DNA of 64,000 bases from Clostridium felsineum DSM 794 (lineage in GTDB: Bacteria > Bacillota > Clostridia > Clostridiales > Clostridiaceae). The position numbers and the translations under genes were made by a program. The stretch is from the NCBI RefSeq assembly GCF_002006355.2, contig NZ_CP096980.1, positions 3,658,001 through 3,722,000 of the forward strand, given 5' to 3'. The notes under the pieces are model-generated. The model was not told where the DNA came from and searched no databases. It worked only from the letters and a program-made list of their open reading frames with translations. Each line of letters starts with the position of its first letter. The first letter of the stretch is position 1. Of the stretch, positions 19,001 through 30,900 are shown piece after piece.

Positions 19001-21668
19001 CTGGAAGTAATCCTTTAACCTCATAATTTGTATCTGTTAATCCTATAATTAAATTACCATCCACTTCTACTTCATAACTCGTAGCTCCATTAACTGCATC
19101 CCAAGTTAGTTTTAGTGATGTACTTGTTACGGTTGCATTAACATTACTTACCACACTTAAGGTTGATTGGCTTACAGCTTGACTCCAATCACTTGCCATA
19201 TTAGATGTCTTTGCTCTTACTCTAAAAGTATGGTTTGTACCAGCTGTTAAGCCTGTACAATTATAGCTTGTATTATTCCCCGCATCTATTACTTTGCCAT
19301 CTATTTCTATATCATATCCTACTGCTCCTAATGATTCATTCCAAGTTATTTTCATAGATGTACTGGTTATATCACTAACATTTAATCCATCAGGTATTTC
19401 AACAGGAAAATTAGGTTTAGGCAACTTTGTTAAATATGGATATTGCGTATCTTTACTCCATGTTGATGTAAAGTCCCAATTTGAATAAGTTTCCTTATTA
19501 TATAAATCTTTAGTATCCTTTGCCTCGCCACTAGGATTTTTAATACCTGAGATTCTACTATCAAAATAACCATTTGTTACTGTTGTAGATGTACCAGAAA
19601 TTCCTCCTACATTTGTTCCTGTACCAATTGTTTTAGCTGCTGAATAACTACTTGTAATGGTTGTATTTCCATTTCCAAGTATTCCTCCTACATAAGAATT
19701 TCCTGATATTGTTCCTAAACTAAAACAATCCTTCACAGTTCCTGAACTAGAATTCCCAAGTATTCCTCCTACATTATTGGCTCCTGTTATTGTACCTGAG
19801 AAATATACTTCAGAGATATCTCCTTGAAAAGATCCTACAATACCTCCTATATTACTACTTTTTGCATTTACATTTCCTAGTACATAACAATCTTTTATTG
19901 TACCTGTAAGACTTCCAACAAGTCCACCCACACTGTCACCTTTTCCAATGACATTAATGTTAGAATAAGAATTTGTTATAGTTACATTACTTCCAATTCC
20001 TATTAATCCTCCAGTGCACCCAGAACCCGATACAGTTCCATCTATAACTGAACAATTATCAATAGTACTTCCACCATAAACATTTGATGCTAATGCTCCT
20101 GTATAACTACCATCTGAAATATTTACATTTTTTATGTTTAGATTTTTTATTGTTCCACCTTTAACGCATCCAAATAATCCATTTGTATAGTCACCAGAAA
20201 AATTTTCAATAGAATGTCCATTGCCATCAAAAATCCCTGTGAAAGGTACTGCACTATTACTACCAATAGCTGTCCAATCAATGTTAGCTATATCAATGTC
20301 ATTTGCCAATTTGTAGCTTGCACCAACTTCATACTTTATATTTTGAAGTTGTTTAGTATTGCTTATTATATAAGGATCATCAGTTGTACCTTTTCCAGAA
20401 GCAACTTCTCCTGTAGGTGCAGCTTCCACTTCATCAGGCTTCTTAACAGCTTTTAAATATGGATAAGATGTTCCTTCATCAATTGCCCATATACCTGATA
20501 AATCCCAATCCTTAAAGGTACTCGACATTTTCATAGCCGTAGATAGTTTACTTATATCATATACACTTTGAGGTGCATACTTACTAGCTACACCGTCGTA
20601 GTAGCTACTAATTATTGTTGTATTGGTTCCTGATAATCCTCCACTGCCCGTTCCTGTTACAATTATTCTTCCCGATGAGTAGCAATTTTGTATGGTAGCA
20701 TTAGAACTTCCACCTTCTGTTCCAGCATTATATCCTTGTAATCCACCTACATAATTTCTTCCCTTAACTACTCCTAGATTAAAGCTGTCCTTTATAACAT
20801 TATCTGAACTTGAATATCCAACAATTCCTCCTACGTCATCTCCAGCAGCTGCAACACCACCAGTATCATAACATTGGTCAATTTGTCCATGAAGCCATCC
20901 GGCTAATCCACCTACATAGCTTCCATTGGAACTAACATCGCTAGTTGTATACGATTTAGATATGTCTCCTTCTTCCTTACCAACAAGACTTCCTGTATAA
21001 TTACCACTTTGACCTATTACCTCTGCAGTTACATAACAACTAGTGATATTTCCTGTAAGATTACCTGCAATTCCACCTGCATTATCACCTTTTGCTGTTA
21101 CACTAACTGAAGAATAAGAATTACTAATGCTTAGTCCACTTGCTTCACCTACTAAACCACCAGTATTTCCACTTCCAGTAACACTTCCCTCAGCTGAACA
21201 ATTATCAATAATACTTGTTCCTGATATGCTACCAGCTATAGCTCCTGTGTAATTCTGACCATTAATGTTTACACCCTTTATGCTTAGGTTCTTTATTGTT
21301 CCATTATTCACATAACCAAACAATGAGTTCCCATCAACATTAACCTTTGTAATTGAAAGATTTGTTATAACATGTCCGCCTCCATCAAAGCTCCCACTAA
21401 ACTGAGCCGTACTATTCCCTATTGGTGTCCATTCAACATTACCAAGATCAATATCACAACCTAATTTATAATTTGCAGATAAATTACTGCTAATCTCTTG
21501 CAGTTGCGCTTTGGATGTTACTACATAAGGATCATTTAAAGCTCCTGTTCCTGTTCCGGAGAAAGCGTATATCTTATTAGAACCAATAATTTCAATAAAA
21601 ATAGTTCCAAACAATAACGTTATAAAAAACAAAAAGACTTTATATTCTTTTAGTTTTTTACTCTCCAA
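13053..21668 (-). CDS. Giant secreted protein: GLUG modules, 24 FN3 repeats, cohesin-like domain, dockerin
   Basis: A 2871-residue extracellular protein. Signal peptide about 1-35 (KIYA-F). Two GLUG-rich modules (about 36-410 and 425-755) each open with GTGTG..DPYVV or DPYIIS and contain many G-L-V/A-G turns, suggesting a parallel beta-helix. Then 24 FN3 repeats of about 80 residues (about 756-2680) share YD[IV]EVDGKVITGIT and HTYRVR. A cohesin-like domain (about 2680-2815: ISSEDICIQYD, then ITVTDAIVGDG) and a type I dockerin with two calcium loops, DVNGDGKVTVDD and DVNGDDKVDNED (about 2816-2871), end the protein. There is no LPXTG or SLH anchor. The start is TTG 21668 behind GAGGTGAG. It is a probable adhesin or scaffold able to join dockerin-cohesin assemblies. 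Confidence 0.9.
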   Translation of the reverse strand: MESKKLKEYKVFLFFITLLFGTIFIEIIGSNKIYAFSGTGTGALNDPYVVTSKAQLQEISSNLSANYKLGCDIDLGNVEWTPIGNSTAQFSGSFDGGGHVITNLSITKVNVDGNSLFGYVNNGTIKNLSIKGVNINGQNYTGAIAGSISGTSIIDNCSAEGSVTGSGNTGGLVGEASGLSISNSYSSVSVTAKGDNAGGIAGNLTGNITSCYVTAEVIGQSGNYTGSLVGKEEGDISKSYTTSDVSSNGSYVGGLAGWLHGQIDQCYDTGGVAAAGDDVGGIVGYSSSDNVIKDSFNLGVVKGRNYVGGLQGYNAGTEGGSSNATIQNCYSSGRIIVTGTGSGGLSGTNTTIISSYYDGVASKYAPQSVYDISKLSTAMKMSSTFKDWDLSGIWAIDEGTSYPYLKAVKKPDEVEAAPTGEVASGKGTTDDPYIISNTKQLQNIKYEVGASYKLANDIDIANIDWTAIGSNSAVPFTGIFDGNGHSIENFSGDYTNGLFGCVKGGTIKNLNIKNVNISDGSYTGALASNVYGGSTIDNCSVIDGTVSGSGCTGGLIGIGSNVTITNSYSNINVIGKGDSVGGLVGSLTGTIKDCYVLGNVNAKSSNIGGIVGSFQGDISEVYFSGTITGANNVGGILGNSSSGTVKDCFSLGTISGNSYVGGILGNGNTTITSSYSAAKTIGTGTNVGGISGTSTTVTNGYFDSRISGIKNPSGEAKDTKDLYNKETYSNWDFTSTWSKDTQYPYLTKLPKPNFPVEIPDGLNVSDITSTSMKITWNESLGAVGYDIEIDGKVIDAGNNTSYNCTGLTAGTNHTFRVRAKTSNMASDWSQAVSQSTLSVVSNVNATVTSTSLKLTWDAVNGATSYEVEVDGNLIIGLTDTNYEVKGLLPGTSHTYRVRAITTAGTGDWSILSSKTTLNLVTGIKNSVTSTSIKLNWDAISGAVSYDVEVDGKLVTGITSTNYEITGLTPGTTHTYRVRAEFMDGVGDFSELTSVTTLSTVVNVTSTVTSNSINVSWDKVDGATSYDIEVDGKVITGLTSTGYEITGLTPGTSHSYRVRVTTAAGTGDWTDLTTKVTLSVVTNVISTVTSNSINVSWDKIDGAVSYDIEVDGKVITGITGTNYIISGLEAGTVHSYRVRVITAAGVGEWTELATKTTLSVVTNVQATVTSNSINVSWDKVDAAVSYDIEVDGKVITGITGTSYEITGLTAGTSHTYRVRVTTLAGIGDWTGLTTKSTLSVVTGVTSVVSSTSITVNWDKVDGSTSYDIEVDGKIITGITGTSYEITGLTAGTSHTYRVRVTTSAGVGDWTDLTTKVTLSVVSNITATVDSTSITVNWTAVAGATGYDIEVDGKVITGITGTNYGITGLTPGTTHAYRIRAISAAGAGEWSEVESETTLSVVSNVTSIAASTSITVNWDKVEGAVSYDVEVDGKVITGITGTSYVIEGLTAGTDHTYRVRVITTAGVGVWTDLTTKSTLSIVTGVTSVAGSTTITVNWAAVTGATGYDIEVDGKVITGITGTSYEIAGLTPGTSHSYRVRAVFSEGTSDWNELTTKSTLSVVTNVTAVAASTSITASWAAVAGAISYDIEVDGKVITGITSTSYVISDLTVGTKHTYRVRVITAAGTGEWTDLYSKVTLDVVSNVTSISSSTSITVSWDKVAGATGYDIEIDGKVITGITDTKYTITGLTPGTAYSYRVRADISAGVGDWTALVTQSTLSIVSNVTTAAGSTSITVNWAAVTGAVSYDVEVDGKVITGITSTSYVISDLTAGTDHTYRVRVITAAGTGDWTELTTATTVSMIGNVTTVASSTSITLNWTAAVGAVSYDVEVDGKSITGITGTSYVIKDLNPGTSHSYRIRVITAAGVGDWNEITTKSTLNVVGNVTTAVTSTSITLNWAAVTGAVSYDVEVDGKVITGVTGTNYIITGLTAGTDHTYRVRVIFSEGTSDWNKLVTQSTLSIITNVTSTVTSTSMTVNWTAVAGATSYDIEVDGKVIAGITNTSYVITGLTPGTDHSYRVRVVTAAGIGEWTTLTTGTTITIVSNVTSSVSSTSITASWAAVVGAISYDIEVDGKVITGITSNSYVITGLTPGTDYSYKVRVVTSAGISDWSQLVTETTIGVVNNVTAVLNNNSMTVSWTAASGAASYDIEVNGTIISGITGTNYVITGLTPGTTYTYKVRVNTSNGIGDWSNPIVKADLNIIPSNGVAAIVTGTSVNLSWQGIAGAAGYDVEVDGTIVSVGNITSYVATNLQPGVTHTYRIRPTTEGGVGDWSSPIVKTTLDVITQGNITAVPTDTSVNVSWQGVAGATGYDIEIDGKVISGITGTSYEITGLQPGIAVSYRIRPITVDGVGVWSEVISQTTLSVVGGIVSTPDSTSLTVGWTAVAGAISYDVEVDGKVITGIAGTNYVITGLTPGTDHTYRVRVITAAGVGVWSDIVTKTTLSVVGGIVSTPDSTSLTVGWTAVAGAISYDVEVDGKVITGIAGTNYVITGLTPGTDHTYRVRVITAAGVGVWSDIVTKTTLSVVGGIVSTPDSTSLTVGWTAVAGAISYDVEVDGKVITGIAGTNYVITGLAPGTDHTYRVRVTTAAGVGVWSDIVTKTTLSVVTNVTSTVDTSSMTIAWTAVAGAISYDIEVDGTVTTGITGTSYVVSGLTAGTSHNYRVRALTTAGTGIWSNLSTNTLLLPIAISIQSDKTTISSGSTLVVYVMMKNCNDISSEDICIQYDTKAFKLVSTEATNNDKFGISDEENMNDGQIQIIGGSNGQENNISGQLNIIKLTFKVNQDVQQGKITVTDAIVGDGNDKIYEATCSGQDFQIVTGDVNGDGKVTVDDEAIASRLVGTDPSKWGSYTPDVNGDDKVDNEDLKIISQHITH
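13056..13223 (-). other. Type I dockerin domain of the 2871-residue protein
   Basis: Two EF-hand-like calcium loops (DVNGDGKVTVDD and DVNGDDKVDNED) separated by a SRLVGTDPSKWG linker. This is the duplicated 22-residue dockerin pattern, and it binds cohesins in known systems. Confidence 0.9.
13224..13631 (-). other. Cohesin-like domain of the 2871-residue protein
   Basis: About 136 residues with cohesin hallmarks: an opening beta strand after the last FN3 (AISIQSDKTTISSGS), V.VMMKNCNDISSEDICIQYD, LTFKVN and a closing GD.NDKIY strand. It immediately precedes the dockerin in the same chain. Family call from pattern only. Confidence 0.75.
13632..19403 (-). repeat. Array of 24 FN3-coding repeats, period about 240 bp
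   Basis: Twenty-four in-frame repeats of about 80 codons, each with the G[AV]xxYD[IV]EVDG core and a W near the start. Copies 21-23 are the most alike. The array is a likely hotspot for unequal recombination and for length variation between strains. Confidence 0.9.
13875..14594 (-). repeat. Three nearly identical 240-bp tandem copies
   Basis: Units at about 13875-14114, 14115-14354 and 14355-14594 differ at only a handful of bases each (about 97 percent identical by eye), far more alike than other repeats in the array. They look like a recent duplication or gene conversion. Confidence 0.9.
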
Positions 21669-21723
21669 TAATTTCTCACCTCACTTAAAATCTCTTATAT
21701 TTTTTGTAGAATAGTTGTTATAT

Positions 21724-21734
21724 CCTCCTTCCTC
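21724..21734 (-). promoter_or_regulatory. Strong Shine-Dalgarno without a start codon in the giant-gene leader
   Basis: GAGGAAGGAGG on the minus strand, 56 bases before the TTG start, with no ATG/GTG/TTG at a usable distance. A similar element precedes the other giant gene (35081-35094). It resembles the mRNA-stabilising Shine-Dalgarno element of Bacillus cry3A. Confidence 0.4.
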
Positions 21735-21895
21735 ATTTTTATAGATAAATAATATAAGTAAAATTTTTATTACATTTATTTGTATTTTTTCATTATTTTT
21801 TATTATTTATCTAATTTTAATTTTAGTTGTAATTTAAAGTATTGTAAAGAAATTATTACTATTGAATTTATCATCTATACAATATACTAAAATAA

Positions 21896-21947
21896 CAAAA
21901 AAACTGCTCTAAAAATGAATATATCTCATCTTTAGAACAGCTTTTTG
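21896..21947 (-). terminator. Terminator of the 4356-residue giant gene
   Basis: 16-bp stem with two wobble pairs (about 21897-21912 with 21931-21946) and an A/T-rich tail, 16 bases past the stop. It separates the two giant genes into different transcripts. Confidence 0.8.
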
Positions 21948-21962
21948 TTTACTTATTTTTAT

Positions 21963-24900
21963 TTACTTCTGCTTATTTCTACTAGCTATCATTGCTTTAG
22001 CTACATATTGTCTATCCAGGTCGTCTACTTTTCCATCTCCGTTTACGTCTGGGTTATAATTTCCCCATTTATCTTTTGTTGTTCCTATAAGTCTTGATAC
22101 TATATTGACATCTAGCATATCTATTTTTCCGTCTCCATTTACATCACAATTTATTATGCTAAAATTTTGACCTGAGCACGCTGCTGTATAGTTTTTACCA
22201 TCTTTATCTGAAATACTACCTTGAGTTACACTAATTGCTCCATTTCCGGATGCATTTTTAGCTTTAAATGTAAGTTTAAATAATTTACTGTCAGAATTCA
22301 ATGCACTATCTCCTGTAGTTCCACCTAAAATTCTCACAGAACCTGCTGTAGAATCATCTGCATAATAAACTTGGTTTACATTTGAATCTACTGGTTCTGC
22401 ACTAACGTAGGTAAATAAATTTGAATCATACTGTACAGTTATATCCTCTGAAATTATATTCACTACATTTTTCATGTCTACAATTACTGTAAAAGTATCT
22501 CCTGCCATTAAATTATTATTGTCTGCTTCAACACTCAAGTTAGGCGCTGGCAATAATTTTCCTGTAACAACATCGTTCCAATCTCCAAATACACTTGATA
22601 TTTTAGCTCTTATTCTAAAATTGTATGTGGTATTAGCATCTCCTTTAATTGTATATGTTGTACTATTTCCATTGTCTATTACATTACCGTTTATCTCAAC
22701 ATCATAGCCTGTTGCTCCATCTACTGCATCCCATTTTAATTCTATTGAACTATATGTTGCTTGTACTGTTGTATTTTTTACTTTATCGATTGCCTGCGTA
22801 CTTCCGTTAATTACGTCACTCCACTGTCCTATTGTATCTTCTGATTTAGCTCTTATTCTGAAAGTATGACTTGATCCTATAGCTAATCCATCTACTTTAT
22901 AGCTTGTATTATTTCCATTATCTAACACCTTACCATCTACTTCAATATCATACCCTGTTGCTCCTTCTATTGCCTTCCAAGCTAATTCTATTGAAGTATG
23001 TGTTGTAGTTGTAGTTACATCTGTTGGAGTTATTACTGCCAAGGTTGTTTTGTTTATTAAATCACTCCACTCACCAACTGTATTGCTTGCCTTTGCTCTT
23101 ACTCTAAAAGTATGCTTTGTTCCTGGATTAAGACCATCCACTTCATAAGCTGTACTATTTCCATTATCTATTGTTTTTCCATCAATCTCTACATCATAGC
23201 CATCTGCTCCATTTACTGTATTCCAAGTATATTTAATAGAAGATGCACTCACTGTTGCATTGATATTATTGGGAGTTATAACCGCTAAAGTTGTTTTATC
23301 TATTTCATCACTCCATTGTCCTATTGTATCTAAAGTCTTAGCCCTTAATCTAAACTTATGGTCAGTACCACTTGTTAAACCATCTGCTTCATATACTGTG
23401 CTATTTCCATTGTCTATTACATTACCATCAAATTCAACATCATAACCTGTTGCTCCTATTATTGCCTGCCATGTTAATCTTATAGTTGTATCATTCACTG
23501 AAGAAGTTACTGAATCCTTTGATATCACACCTAAAGTTGTCTTATGTGTCATATCACTCCAGTCACCAAAAGCATCACTAGTTTTTTCTCTTATTCTAAA
23601 GGTATGTGTTGTTCCTGCTGTCAAACCATCAGCTTCATAGGTTGTACTGTTTCCATTATCTATTACTTTTCCATCAAATTCTACATCATAGCCAGATATA
23701 CCATTAACTGCATTCCAAGTATATTTTATTGTTGTATTTGTTACTAAAGCTGTTACATTATCTAATGATATTACACCTAAAGTTGTTTTTGTTACATTTT
23801 CACTCCACTCACCAATTGAATCAGATGTTTTTGCTCTTACTCTAAAGGTATGTGTTGTTCCTATATTTAAGCCAGTAAGTTCATATGAAGTACTGTTTCC
23901 ATTGTCTACTACTTTTCCGTCTACCTCCACATCATAACCTGTTGCTCCTTTAACTCCTAACCAACTCAATTTTATTGAACTATCTGTTGAAGCTACTGTT
24001 ATATCACTTGAGGAAAGCTTAGATAAAATAGTTCTTGAAATTGGCATGCTCCAATCTCCAGCTCCATTATCTATCTTTGCTCTTATTCTGAAGGTATGCG
24101 TTACACCTTCCTCTACATTTGTGAATTCATATGAAGTATTGTTTCCATTGTCTACTACTGTGCCATCTACCTCTACATCATAGCCTGTTGCTCCATCTAC
24201 TTTGTTCCAATTAAGTTTTATTGATGATGAAGTAGTTTCTACTGTAACATCCTTAATTGCAATTATTGATAATGTAGCTTTGTTTATTGGTACGCTCCAT
24301 TCTCCTGTACCTTCTCCGGTTTTTGCTCTTATTCTAAAAACATGATTTGTTCCTGGAGTTAAATTATTAACTTGATAGTTTGTATTGCTTCCTGCATCTA
24401 CTACTGTACCATCTACCTCTACATCATAACCTGTTGCTCCCGTAACTGCTCCCCAATTTAAACTTATTGTTGTTCCTGTTGCTGTTGCTGAAACATTACT
24501 TGCTGCTACTACTGCTAGTGTGGTTTTAGTTACAGTTTCGCTCCATTCTCCAACGCCTAAAGATGTCTTACCTCTTATTCTATAATGATGAGTTACTCCT
24601 GTTTCTAAATTATCAGCTTCATAAACAGTACTATTTCCATTGTCTATTATTTTACCATCTACTTCTATATCGTAACCTGTTGCTCCATTAATTGCTGTCC
24701 AACTTAATTTTACTGATGTATCTGTTACTAATGATGTTATATCTTTCTCTTTTAGTGTATCTAATGTTGTCTTTAATATTTTATCACTGAACTCCCCAAC
24801 ACCTGATGCCGTTTTAGGTCTTATTCTATATGTGTGGGTTATTCCTGGATTGAGTCCATCAGCTTCATAAACAGTACTATTTCCATTGTCTACTATTTTA

Positions 24901-27900
24901 CCATCTACTTCTACATCATAGCCTGTTGCTCCATCTACTGCTGTCCATTCAAGTTTAACTGATGTACCTGTTACCTCTGATGCTACAGTACTAATGTCTA
25001 TTACTGATAGTGTTGTTTTTACTATTTTATCACTGAAATCTCCTATTGTATCTGCTGTTTTAGGTCTTATTCTGTAGGTATGAGTTATTCCCACATCAAG
25101 TCCTGTGGCTATATAAACAGTACTACTTCCATTGTCAATTACTTTACCATCTACTTCTACATCATAACCTGTTGCTCCTGCTACTGCTGTCCAACTTAGT
25201 TTTACTGATGTACCGGTTACTACTTCCGACACATTGTCTGTACTTATAGCTCCTAATGCTGTTCTATTAATAATAGTACTCCAATCTCCACAACCATTAT
25301 CTGTTTTAGCTCTTATTCTAAATACATGTGTGCTTCCTACTGTCAAGTTAGTCATTTCATATGAGGTACTATTACCATTATCTATTGTCTTACCATCTAC
25401 TTCTATGTCATAACCTGTTGCTCCTGTAACTCCTGCCCAATTTAATTTTATTGATGTTCCTGTTACTATTGTAGTTACATCACTTTCCTTAACCACTGCT
25501 AAGGTTGTTTTTGTTATTTTATCGCTAAAGTTTCCTATTGTATCTGCTGTTTTAGGTCTTACTCTGTAAGTATGAGTTATACCTGACTCTAAACCATCAG
25601 CCTCATATGAAGTATTGTTTCCATTATCAATTATTTGTCCATCTACTTCTACATCATAGCCTGTTGCTCCTATAACTGGAGTCCAACTTAATTTTACTGA
25701 TGTATCTGTAGCAGAAGCTGTTATATCATTTACTGATATTGTTGATAAAACAGTTTTAGTTATAAAATCTCCAAATTCTCCTACTCCACTATCTGATTTT
25801 GCTCTCACTCTAAATTTCAAGACTGATCCAGATACTAGATTTTCTGCAGTATAAGTAGTGTTACTACCTACATCAATTACTTGTCCATTCACTTCTATAT
25901 CATAGCCTGTTGCTCCTGTAACTGCTGTCCAATTTATCTGAACTGATGTATCTGTAACATTAGTCTTTATACTGTCTGTAGAAATTTTATCTAACGCTAC
26001 TTTAGTTATTGGGTCACTAAAATCTCCAACTCCAGAAGCTGTCTTTGGTCTTATTCTATAAGTATGTGCTGTTCCTGCTTTTAAGTTGTCAGCTTCATAT
26101 ACTAGACTATTTCCATTATCGATTGTTTGCCCATCTATTTCTACATCATAGCCTGTTGCTCCTGTAACTGCTGCCCAACTTAACTTTATTGATGTTCCTG
26201 TTACTGTTGTAGTTACACCTGTTATTGAATCTAGCGTTGTTTTTGTAATGTCACCACTCCATTGTCCTATTGTATCTGCATTTTTTGCTCTTACTTTATA
26301 TACATGGGTTATTCCTGCTTGTAAACCTGATGCTGAATAGGTTGTACTATTTCCATTGTCAATTACTTTACCATCTACTTCTACATCATATCCTGTTGCT
26401 CCATTAACTCCTGCCCATGTCAAGTTTACTGATGTACCTGTAACAACTGCTTTTATGCTGTCACTTGATATTATTCCTAAAGTAGTTTTAAAAATAGGTA
26501 CACTCCAAATTGCAGTTCCACTTGCTGATCTTGCTCTTATTCTAAATTCACAAGTAGTTCCTGCTATTAATTTAGATAATTGATAACTAGTACTACTGCC
26601 ATTATCAATTATTTGTCCATTTACCTCTATATCATAGCCTGTTGCTCCATTAACTGCTGCCCAACTTAAATTTATTGTGCTATCTGTAACTACTGCTGTT
26701 ACATCACTAGAAGCTATTGAACATAAAATAGTTCTTGTTATACTATCACTAAATTGTCCTACAGTATCTTGTGATTTTGCTCTTATTCTATAAGTGTGTG
26801 TTGAACCATTATCTAAATTTTGTGCTGTATAAACCGTGCTATTTCCATTGTCGATTGTTTGTCCATCTATTTCTACATCATATCCTGTTGCTCCTGTAAT
26901 AGCTGTCCAACTTAAACTTATCGCTCCATTTGAAACAACTACATTTACATCATTTGGTGTTAATACTGATAATGCTGTTTTACTTATTTTATCACTGAAG
27001 TTTCCTACTGTATCTGCTGTTTTTGGTCTTATTCTATAAACATGAGTTGTTCCTAGCTGTAAATTTTTCACTGTATAGCTTGTATTGTTTCCATTATCAA
27101 TTACTTGTCCATCTATTTCTACATCATAGCCCGTTGCTCCTGTTATTGCTGTCCAACTTAAATTCATTGAAGTTCCTGTTACTGCTATATTTACATCCTT
27201 AACCAAAATTGTATCTAAAGCTGTTTTGGTAGTTGTGGCACTCCAATCTCCTACTCCATCTGCTGTTATTACTCTTACTCTAAAGGTATGAGTTGTTCCT
27301 GCCACTAAATCCTTTGCTTCATAGCTAGTCATTGTTCCATTCTCTACTACTTTTCCATCCACTTCTATTTCATAACCTGTTGCTCCTGGTACAGCTAACC
27401 ATGAAACATCTATAGTTTTTCCTGTTACACTTGAAGTTACATTTCCTACTTCGCCTGGAGTTGTTTTAGTCTGAAGATCACTCCATTCACCATTACCATT
27501 ATCTGTTCTTATTCTTACCCTATAGCTGTGACTTGTTCCTGGTGTTAAACCATCAATTTCATAGCTAGTATTGTTTCCTGCATCTATTATATTTCCATCT
27601 ACTTCTATATCATAACCTGTGGCTCCTGTAACTGCTGCCCAGCTTAATTTTATAGTAGTACTTGTTACTATTGCCGCTACATTTCCTAAATCATTTGGTG
27701 TACTTTGTGTGATTAAATCTGTCCAAGCTCCTACTCCATCCTTTGTTCTTAGTCTAACTCTAAAAGTATGACTTGTACCTGGAGTTAAATTTCTTGCTGT
27801 ATAAGTTATGTCTGTACCATTATCTATAACTTTTCCATCTACTTCTATATCATAGCCTGCTACTCCACGTATTGGATTCCACTGCAATCTTATGCTGGTA

Positions 27901-30900
27901 CCTGTTGTTTTAACAACTTGAAAACCATCTACAGTTTTTGTCTGATCTCCTGAACCTGGAAATAGCGGTATTGATAATCTTTTAAGGTATGGATAAGCTT
28001 TATCAATGCCCCAAGTAAATACAAAATCCCAACCTAAATAGGTTGCCTGACTTTGCAAATCGGCGGTAACTTTTGCTTGATCAGTAGGTGTTTTTATTCC
28101 TGCTGCTGTAGTATCAAAATAACTTTTTACTATTGTAGCTGCTGATGATGCTGTAATTCCTCCTACATTTGCTCCTGTTGCTGTTACTTTTCCAGCTGCG
28201 TAACAATTAGTTATTTTAGCACTTCCATTTCCTTGTATTCCACCTATATAATTTGTTCCACTTACATCGCCTATATTAAAACTATCTTGAATTGTACTTG
28301 AACTTGAATTTCCTACTAATCCTCCTATGTTGTTTACTCCTTTAATAGTTCCTGTGGAGTAAGCTTGTGATATTTGTCCTTGTAGTACTCCTGCAAGTCC
28401 TCCTACATTATTAGCTGCATTGGAAGTTACATTACCATTAGAATATGAACCTGTTATATTTCCTGTTATGCTTCCAACAAGTCCTCCTACATTATTACCA
28501 TCTGATACTACATCTCCAATTGTATAGCAATTAGTTATATTTCCTGAAAGACTTCCAGTTAGTCCTCCTACATTGTCATTTTTTCCTGTTACTGTTACTG
28601 TTGAAGATGAATTACTTATATTTAAACCAGTTCCATAACCAACTAATCCTCCTACATAATTTCCTCCTGAAACAGTACCATCTATTGCTAAACATCCATC
28701 AATTGTGCTTGTTCCTGATGCATTTGCTACTAAGGCTGCTGCATAATCTCCGCCTAATATGTTAGTATTTTTCATAACAACAGCTCTTATAGTTGCACCT
28801 TTAATATATCCAAATAAAGCATTTACATTAACTCCTGGGTTATCCATAGAAAGATTCTTTATGGAGTATCCATCTCCATCAAAGCTTCCTATAAACTGTG
28901 CTGAGCTATTTCCTATTGGTGTCCAATTTACTCCTGTAAGATCAATATCCCCGCCAAGCTTGTAATATGCTCCTAAATCATACTTCATATTTTCTAATTG
29001 TTCTACTGTTGTTATAATATATGGATCGTCCTTAGTTCCTTTTCCAACTGAACTATTTTGAGAAATTACATTTACAGAGTTTGGTCTAGTTACATTTTTA
29101 AGATAAGGATAAGATTTTCCTTCATCTATTCCCCAGGTATTAATAAATTCCCAATTTTTAAAGGTTTCTTGCCATTCCATTTCTGAAGTAATCCTACTTA
29201 TGTCATTCGAATTTTGTGGAACATATCCACTTGCCATTCCATCATAATAACTGCTGGTTATAGTTGCTGAGCTTCCTGTAAGTCCACCTACATAACTTCC
29301 AGTTGCTATTATCTTTCCAGTAGAATAGCAATAATTTATATTAGAACTTGAATATACATATCCTTCTATTCCTCCAACATAAGAGTTTCCTGTTACTTTA
29401 GCCATGTTAAAGCTATTTTTTATTGTACCTGAATACATATATCCAACAAGTCCACCTACACAGTTTCCTGTAGAAGTTGTACTCCCCTGTACTAATATTG
29501 AAGTAACACTACCTGTTGCATAAGATTGATCAATTGTTCCATTAATCCATCCTATAATTCCTCCAACATCTTCTCCGTTAGCTGTTACATTATTAGTTGT
29601 ATAACACTTTGAAATATTTCCTGTTATTTCTCCTACTAGTCCTCCTGTATATCTTCCTGCTTTAGATACTACATCACCAGTAGCATATGAGTTAACTATA
29701 CTTCCTGTAAGGTTTCCTACTAAACCTCCTGCATTGTCACCATTTACTACTTCACCATTCAAACCAATTCCATCTACAATTGTAACCTTAACAGCTGAAT
29801 TAGAATTGCTTATATTAAGTCCACTAGCTAATCCAACTAAACCTCCAGTATTTCCGTATGCAGTAATAGTTCCATCTGCTGAACAGTTATCAATTGTGCT
29901 TGTTCCTGTTACCACTCCTGCTATAGCACCAGTATCATTTCTACCTATAATATTTACGTTTGATAGTTTCAAATTTTTTATAGTTCCATTATTTACATAG
30001 CCAAACAATCCAGTTACATCTGTTCCAAGTCTGTTGGTAGTGAGATTTTCTATAGTATATCCATTTCCATCAAAGGTTCCTGTAAACTCCACATTGCTGT
30101 TAATTCCTATTGGTGTCCAATTTATTCCTTTAAGGTCTATATTTGAACCAAGCTTATAGTATGCTGATGGATCACATTGTATGTTTTCAAGCTGCTGAAT
30201 TGTTGTTATTATATATGGGTCATTAGCTGTTCCTTTTCCTCCTGCAACCTCTCCTGCTGGAACTCCATTTTCTACTGCATCAGGTTTTGGCATATCCTTT
30301 AGGTACGGATATGATTTTCCTTCATCTATTGCCCAAGTATTTACAAACTCCCACTTAAGAAAATTACCTTGCTGCTTCATTGATGAGGTTATCTTGCTCA
30401 CATCATCAGCTGTTTGAGGTGTGTATCCACTTGCTATTGCATCATAGTAGCTGCTGTTTATTGTTACTGATGCAGTATTTCCTGTTAATCCACCTACATA
30501 ACTTCCAGTAGCTATTATTTTTCCAGTTGAATAACAATAATTCATAGTTACATTTCCTGAGCCTTGTATTCCACCTACATAATTCACTCCAGTTACACTA
30601 GCTAAATTAAAGCTATTATTTATTGTTACTGAAGAAGTTACTCCTGCAAGTGCTCCTACATAGCTTCCAGTTGTTGTTACACTTCCAGTTGTATAACACT
30701 TATCAATTGTTCCAGAGCTTATATTTCCTGCAAGTGCTCCTACATAGTTTCCAGTTGCATTAGCATTATTTCCAATAGCATTAACATTATTAGTTGTATA
30801 ACATTTTGTAATATTTCCTGTAATAGCACCTACAAGTCCTCCTATATTGTTACCATTTTTAGAAGTTACATCTCCTGTTGCAAAGCTACTTGTTATCTTT

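Noticed and set aside
13632..19403. Regular 240-bp periodicity resembling a CRISPR or satellite array
   Set aside because: The repeats are in frame, encode FN3 domains of about 80 residues and lack short palindromic repeats with unique spacers, so it is a protein-coding repeat.
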